DNA from: JAXHUK01 sp034189725
GTDB taxonomy: Bacteria; Chloroflexota; Dehalococcoidia; SZUA-161
Direction of reading: 5' to 3'
NCBI GenBank assembly: GCA_034189725.1
Contig: JAXHUK010000045.1
Location: forward strand, 1 to 7,259
DNA: 7,259 nt
The position numbers and the translations under genes were made by a program. The notes beneath the pieces are model-generated. The model was not told the DNA's origin, ran no database searches, and worked only from the letters and a program-made list of their open reading frames with translations. Below are positions 5,025 to 7,259 of the stretch, piece after piece. How positions within the stretch are numbered: position 1 is the stretch's first letter; every line of letters begins with the position of its first letter.

Positions 5025-5834
5025 GTGCTGGTAATTGGCGAAAACATCAATGCATCAAATCGGTCCGTAGCTGAAGCTATAGACAGCAAGGATAGGGGAT
5101 TCGTGGAGAGGCTAGCCAGGGAACAGGCTGAAGCTGGAGTTGATTTTATCGATGTGAATGCTGGTGCAGGGAAGGGTGCTCAGGAGCATGGGGAGGAGAA
5201 TATTGAGTGGCTGGTGGATATAGTCCAGGCTACCACGGACAAACCACTTGTTATTGACAGTGATGTCGCGGGTATCATTGAGGCTGCGTTACATAAGTAT
5301 CAGGGTGAGAAGGTGATGATAAACTCTGTCAGCGCTGAGCCAGAAAGGTTGGCATCTATCGGTGCTCTGGCAGCAAAGCGCCAGGCCTGGTTGGTAGCGC
5401 TGGCTATGGGTGTGGAGGGGATACCGGAAACAGTAGAACAGCGCCTGGATGCCTGTGAGTTGATAATAACTCATCTGACCAAGTTGGGCATGGCGCCGGA
5501 GCAGATATTCTTTGACCCACTGGTGCTTCCTATCGCTGTAGATTCTAGCCAGGGATTGGTCACACTAAAGACGATAGAGCAAATTAAGTCGCGTTATCCT
5601 ACTGCCAGGACAATAATGGGATTGAGCAATGTTTCTTATGGCTTGCCTAATCGAAAGCTGGTAAATCGAGCCTTTCTGCTAATGGCGGCTCATGCTGGCC
5701 TGGATGCAGCGATCCTTGATCCTCTGGATGCCAAGATAATGAGCCTGGTGAAGGTGGCCGACATGCTCACGGGGAACGACCCTTTTTGCAAGAGTTATAT
5801 AAGAGCGCACAGGAGAGGTGCCATAGTGGACTAG
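5025..5834 (+). CDS. Methyltetrahydrofolate:corrinoid methyltransferase (MtgA/AcsE-like)
   Basis: 269 residues, a full-length pterin-binding TIM barrel. Such enzymes exchange a methyl group between methyl-cobalt corrinoid protein and tetrahydrofolate; with an MttB protein nearby the likely direction is toward methyl-H4folate, as for MtgA in glycine betaine demethylation. Seen: GENIN (5-9), DVNAG (43-47), NIEWLVDIVQ (59-68), IDSD (77-80), INSVSAE (99-105), FFDPLVLPIA (162-171), and GLSNVSYGLPNR (199-210). Asp78, Asp164 and Asn202 appear to match the pterin-contacting Asp75, Asp160 and Asn199 of the Moorella enzyme, judged by motif. The start is GTG at 5025, 3 nt after the previous stop, with GAGGTGA (5015-5021) as ribosome site inside the end of the upstream gene. 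It ends in TAG (5832-5834) at the expected family length. Confidence 0.92.
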   Translation: MLVIGENINASNRSVAEAIDSKDRGFVERLAREQAEAGVDFIDVNAGAGKGAQEHGEENIEWLVDIVQATTDKPLVIDSDVAGIIEAALHKYQGEKVMINSVSAEPERLASIGALAAKRQAWLVALAMGVEGIPETVEQRLDACELIITHLTKLGMAPEQIFFDPLVLPIAVDSSQGLVTLKTIEQIKSRYPTARTIMGLSNVSYGLPNRKLVNRAFLLMAAHAGLDAAILDPLDAKIMSLVKVADMLTGNDPFCKSYIRAHRRGAIVD

Positions 5835-5843
5835 GAAAGATGC

Positions 5844-5865
5844 TATGGTTTGATGGGACACCATG
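5844..5865 (+). repeat. Small hairpin in the 92-nt intercistronic gap
   Basis: ATGGT (5845-5849) pairs with ACCAT (5860-5864) across a 10-nt loop, extended by a T-G pair at 5844/5865. No T-run follows, so it is not a terminator. It could be a processing or stability element separating the first three cistrons from the corrinoid protein, which is usually needed in higher amount, but six pairs may be chance. Confidence 0.2.
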
Positions 5866-5926
5866 TGTGGAGATGTGACGGTATTCGATAAGAGGTTTTA
5901 AAGATTACTAAAGTGGGAGAGAGATA

Positions 5927-6619
5927 ATGGCAGAGGATATACTTGGGTTAATCATAGAAAATGTTGTTCAGGGAAGAGTAACCAGCGATGACGAGGGCAT
6001 TGACGAAGGAATGGCTGGTCAGCCAGGAGTTACCGAACTTATTGAAATGGCCCTTGACTGGGGCATAAGCGTGCATGATGTAATAAACAATGGCCTCACT
6101 GCAGGAATGGAGATAGTAGGTAAGAAATTTGAGGCAAAGGAATACTTCATTCCGGATATGCTAGCATCGGCCGAGGCAGTGGGTGCGGCTATGGAGATTC
6201 TTGAACCCCGACTTGCCGAGAGCGGTGTCAAGCCCAAGGGCAAGATACTCATAGCCACGGTCAAAGGTGATCTCCACGATATCGGCAAGAACATAGTGTC
6301 AATATTGCTTCGGGGGTCAGGCTATACAGTCAAGGACATAGGAAATGATGTCGAACCTCAAGCTATTGTGGCGGCAGTGAGGGAAGAAAAGCCACAGTTC
6401 CTGGGTTTGTCGGCTCTGCTTGTCAGTACCATGATACATATGCGGGATACTATCTACGCGCTTGCAGAAAATGGACTCAGAGATCAAGTGAAGGTTATCG
6501 TCGGTGGTGCGCCCGTTTCTGAGGACTTTGCTAAAAGTATAGGCGCTGATGGCTATGGTGCGGATGGGTTCGATGCGGTGCGAGTTGTGGAGGCACTATT
6601 TGCCAATCAGGGTAAATAA
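5927..6619 (+). CDS. Corrinoid (cobalamin-binding) methyl-carrier protein, MtgC/MttC-like
   Basis: 230 residues. The protein carries the methyl group on cobalt between the MttB-type enzyme and the folate methyltransferase. The N-terminal four-helix cap runs to about residue 95, with GMEIVGKKFEAKEYFIPDMLASAEA (60-84). The Rossmann-like B12 domain follows: GKILIATVKGDLHDIGKNIV, with the DxHxxG motif at 115-120 and His117 as the expected lower cobalt ligand, then SALLVSTM (162-169), VGGAPVS (192-198) and GADGYGAD (206-213). The N-terminus is longer than usual by an acidic, Gly-rich stretch at about 20-35 (DDEGIDEGMAGQPG) between the first two helices. ATG at 5927 has a purine-rich GGGAGAGAG site (5915-5923). 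A gap of 92 nt precedes it and 69 nt follow it, on the same strand as its neighbours, so it probably belongs to the same operon. Confidence 0.93.
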   Translation: MAEDILGLIIENVVQGRVTSDDEGIDEGMAGQPGVTELIEMALDWGISVHDVINNGLTAGMEIVGKKFEAKEYFIPDMLASAEAVGAAMEILEPRLAESGVKPKGKILIATVKGDLHDIGKNIVSILLRGSGYTVKDIGNDVEPQAIVAAVREEKPQFLGLSALLVSTMIHMRDTIYALAENGLRDQVKVIVGGAPVSEDFAKSIGADGYGADGFDAVRVVEALFANQGK

Positions 6620-6676
6620 ACCAAAGACATATTCAAGATACAGAATGTTATTGTTATTCAGGCTGACGTTCTGGCT

Positions 6677-6682
6677 AGGAGG
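6677..6682 (+). promoter_or_regulatory. Ribosome binding site fixing the start of the second MttB-family gene
   Basis: A perfect AGGAGG lies 6 nt before the ATG at 6689, by far the best such site in the operon, and settles the start of the truncated last gene. Confidence 0.8.
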
Positions 6683-6688
6683 AATAAG

Positions 6689-7259
6689 ATGCCCAGAGAA
6701 GGTATTCTAGTTCATAATCCTTATGAGAGGATAACCAGTGAGCAGGTGCAGCGAATTCACCAGGCTTCCCTGCAGATTTTGAATGACCCCGGCTTATTAT
6801 CTTTTAACCGCGAGGGGACTGAATTATTCCACAGTAGTGGTGCAGAGGTAACGGAGGTCTCATCCGGCGATAATCCATGCTGGCATGTGAAAATACCTGA
6901 GAAACTCGTTCTCCGTGCTCTCGATAGTGCACCTAAAACAGTTAAGCTGGGTGCCAGGAATAGAGAAAATAGCCTGATAATGAATGGTGATGAGCCAAAG
7001 GTTTTCTTTGTTACCGGCTCTGAAACCAACATCTGGCTGGATGTAGATTTTCAAGCCTACACCAAGAAATCAGATCCTGATACCGAGATTATGGTGCCTG
7101 AGTTCCACAAGCGCCGTGGTACTGTCGCAGACCTTTGCCAAGCGGCGCATGTATGTGAGCATCTGGATACTGTGGATGCTTTCATCCGCCCTGTAAATAT
7201 CCAGGATAAAGACATTACAGAGGATAACAAAGATGTCAATAAATACTTTGCTTCCTTGA
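6689..7259 (+). CDS. Second, divergent MttB-family methyltransferase, 3'-truncated by window edge
   Basis: 190 codons are visible, open to the right edge. The segment aligns by eye with the first half of the upstream MttB-family protein: RITSEQVQRIHQASLQILNDPG (14-35) against LTDEAMQMVHETAMRIIDEVG, then FHSSGAEVTE (47-56), IPEKLVLRALDSAPKTVKL (69-87), FFVTGSE (106-112), and TVADLCQAAHVCEHLDTVD (145-163) against SLEDLKRIARLVDGLDNIH. The two are clearly different proteins and not a recent duplication. This one has about 20 extra residues at about 125-144 (KKSDPDTEIMVPEFHKRRG), where the first has only a short turn. The catalytic half, including the position equivalent to pyrrolysine, is outside the window, so whether it uses pyrrolysine cannot be judged. 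It may act on a different methylated amine through the same corrinoid protein. Confidence 0.87.
   Translation, partial: MPREGILVHNPYERITSEQVQRIHQASLQILNDPGLLSFNREGTELFHSSGAEVTEVSSGDNPCWHVKIPEKLVLRALDSAPKTVKLGARNRENSLIMNGDEPKVFFVTGSETNIWLDVDFQAYTKKSDPDTEIMVPEFHKRRGTVADLCQAAHVCEHLDTVDAFIRPVNIQDKDITEDNKDVNKYFASL

Noticed and set aside
5832..5889. TAG stop of the folate methyltransferase read through as pyrrolysine
   Set aside because: The protein already has full family length at the TAG, the extension of 18 codons shows no conserved sequence, and pyrrolysine in these systems belongs to MttB-type enzymes.

Overview
The window looks like a chromosomal piece of an anaerobic bacterium. Bacterial traits are a RimI-type acetyltransferase, Shine-Dalgarno sites, sigma70-like promoters and a tRNA gene with encoded CCA. 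The corrinoid methyltransferase cluster points to an organism that feeds methyl groups into tetrahydrofolate / Wood-Ljungdahl metabolism. The gene mix and the style of the RimI and corrinoid proteins remind me of Dehalococcoidia (Chloroflexota), but that placement is recollection, not proof.

Layout. (1) 1-832, plus strand: argC (arginine biosynthesis), cut by the left edge. A tRNA-Glu(TTC) gene at 840-915 follows only 7 nt later. (2) 920-2344, minus strand: a rimI-like acetyltransferase gene, then a gene for a small glutamine-rich coiled-coil protein of unknown function that ends 4 nt from the tRNA. (3) 2345-2898: a 554-nt gene-free control region. It holds a minus-strand promoter for rimI, a strong plus-strand promoter candidate (TGGACA-N17-TACAAT), palindromes between the two, and a leader of about 335 nt with pairings that could switch. 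(4) 2899-7259, plus strand: five genes that read as one operon. They encode a stand-alone MetH-type activation-domain protein, an MttB-family methyltransferase without pyrrolysine, a methyl-H4folate methyltransferase, a corrinoid protein, and a second, divergent MttB-family protein cut by the right edge.

How the genes work together (inference from families): an MttB-type enzyme would demethylate a methylated amine, perhaps a quaternary amine such as a betaine, and pass the methyl to the cobalt of the corrinoid protein. The MtgA-like enzyme would move it to tetrahydrofolate. The activation-domain protein would rescue corrinoid oxidised to Co(II), a job done in many such systems by a RamA/RACo iron-sulfur protein that is not in this window. 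The substrate cannot be read from the sequence. The most interesting points are the dedicated activator with a C-terminal Cys cluster, the pairing of two unlike MttB paralogues around one corrinoid protein, and the long structured leader in front of the operon.
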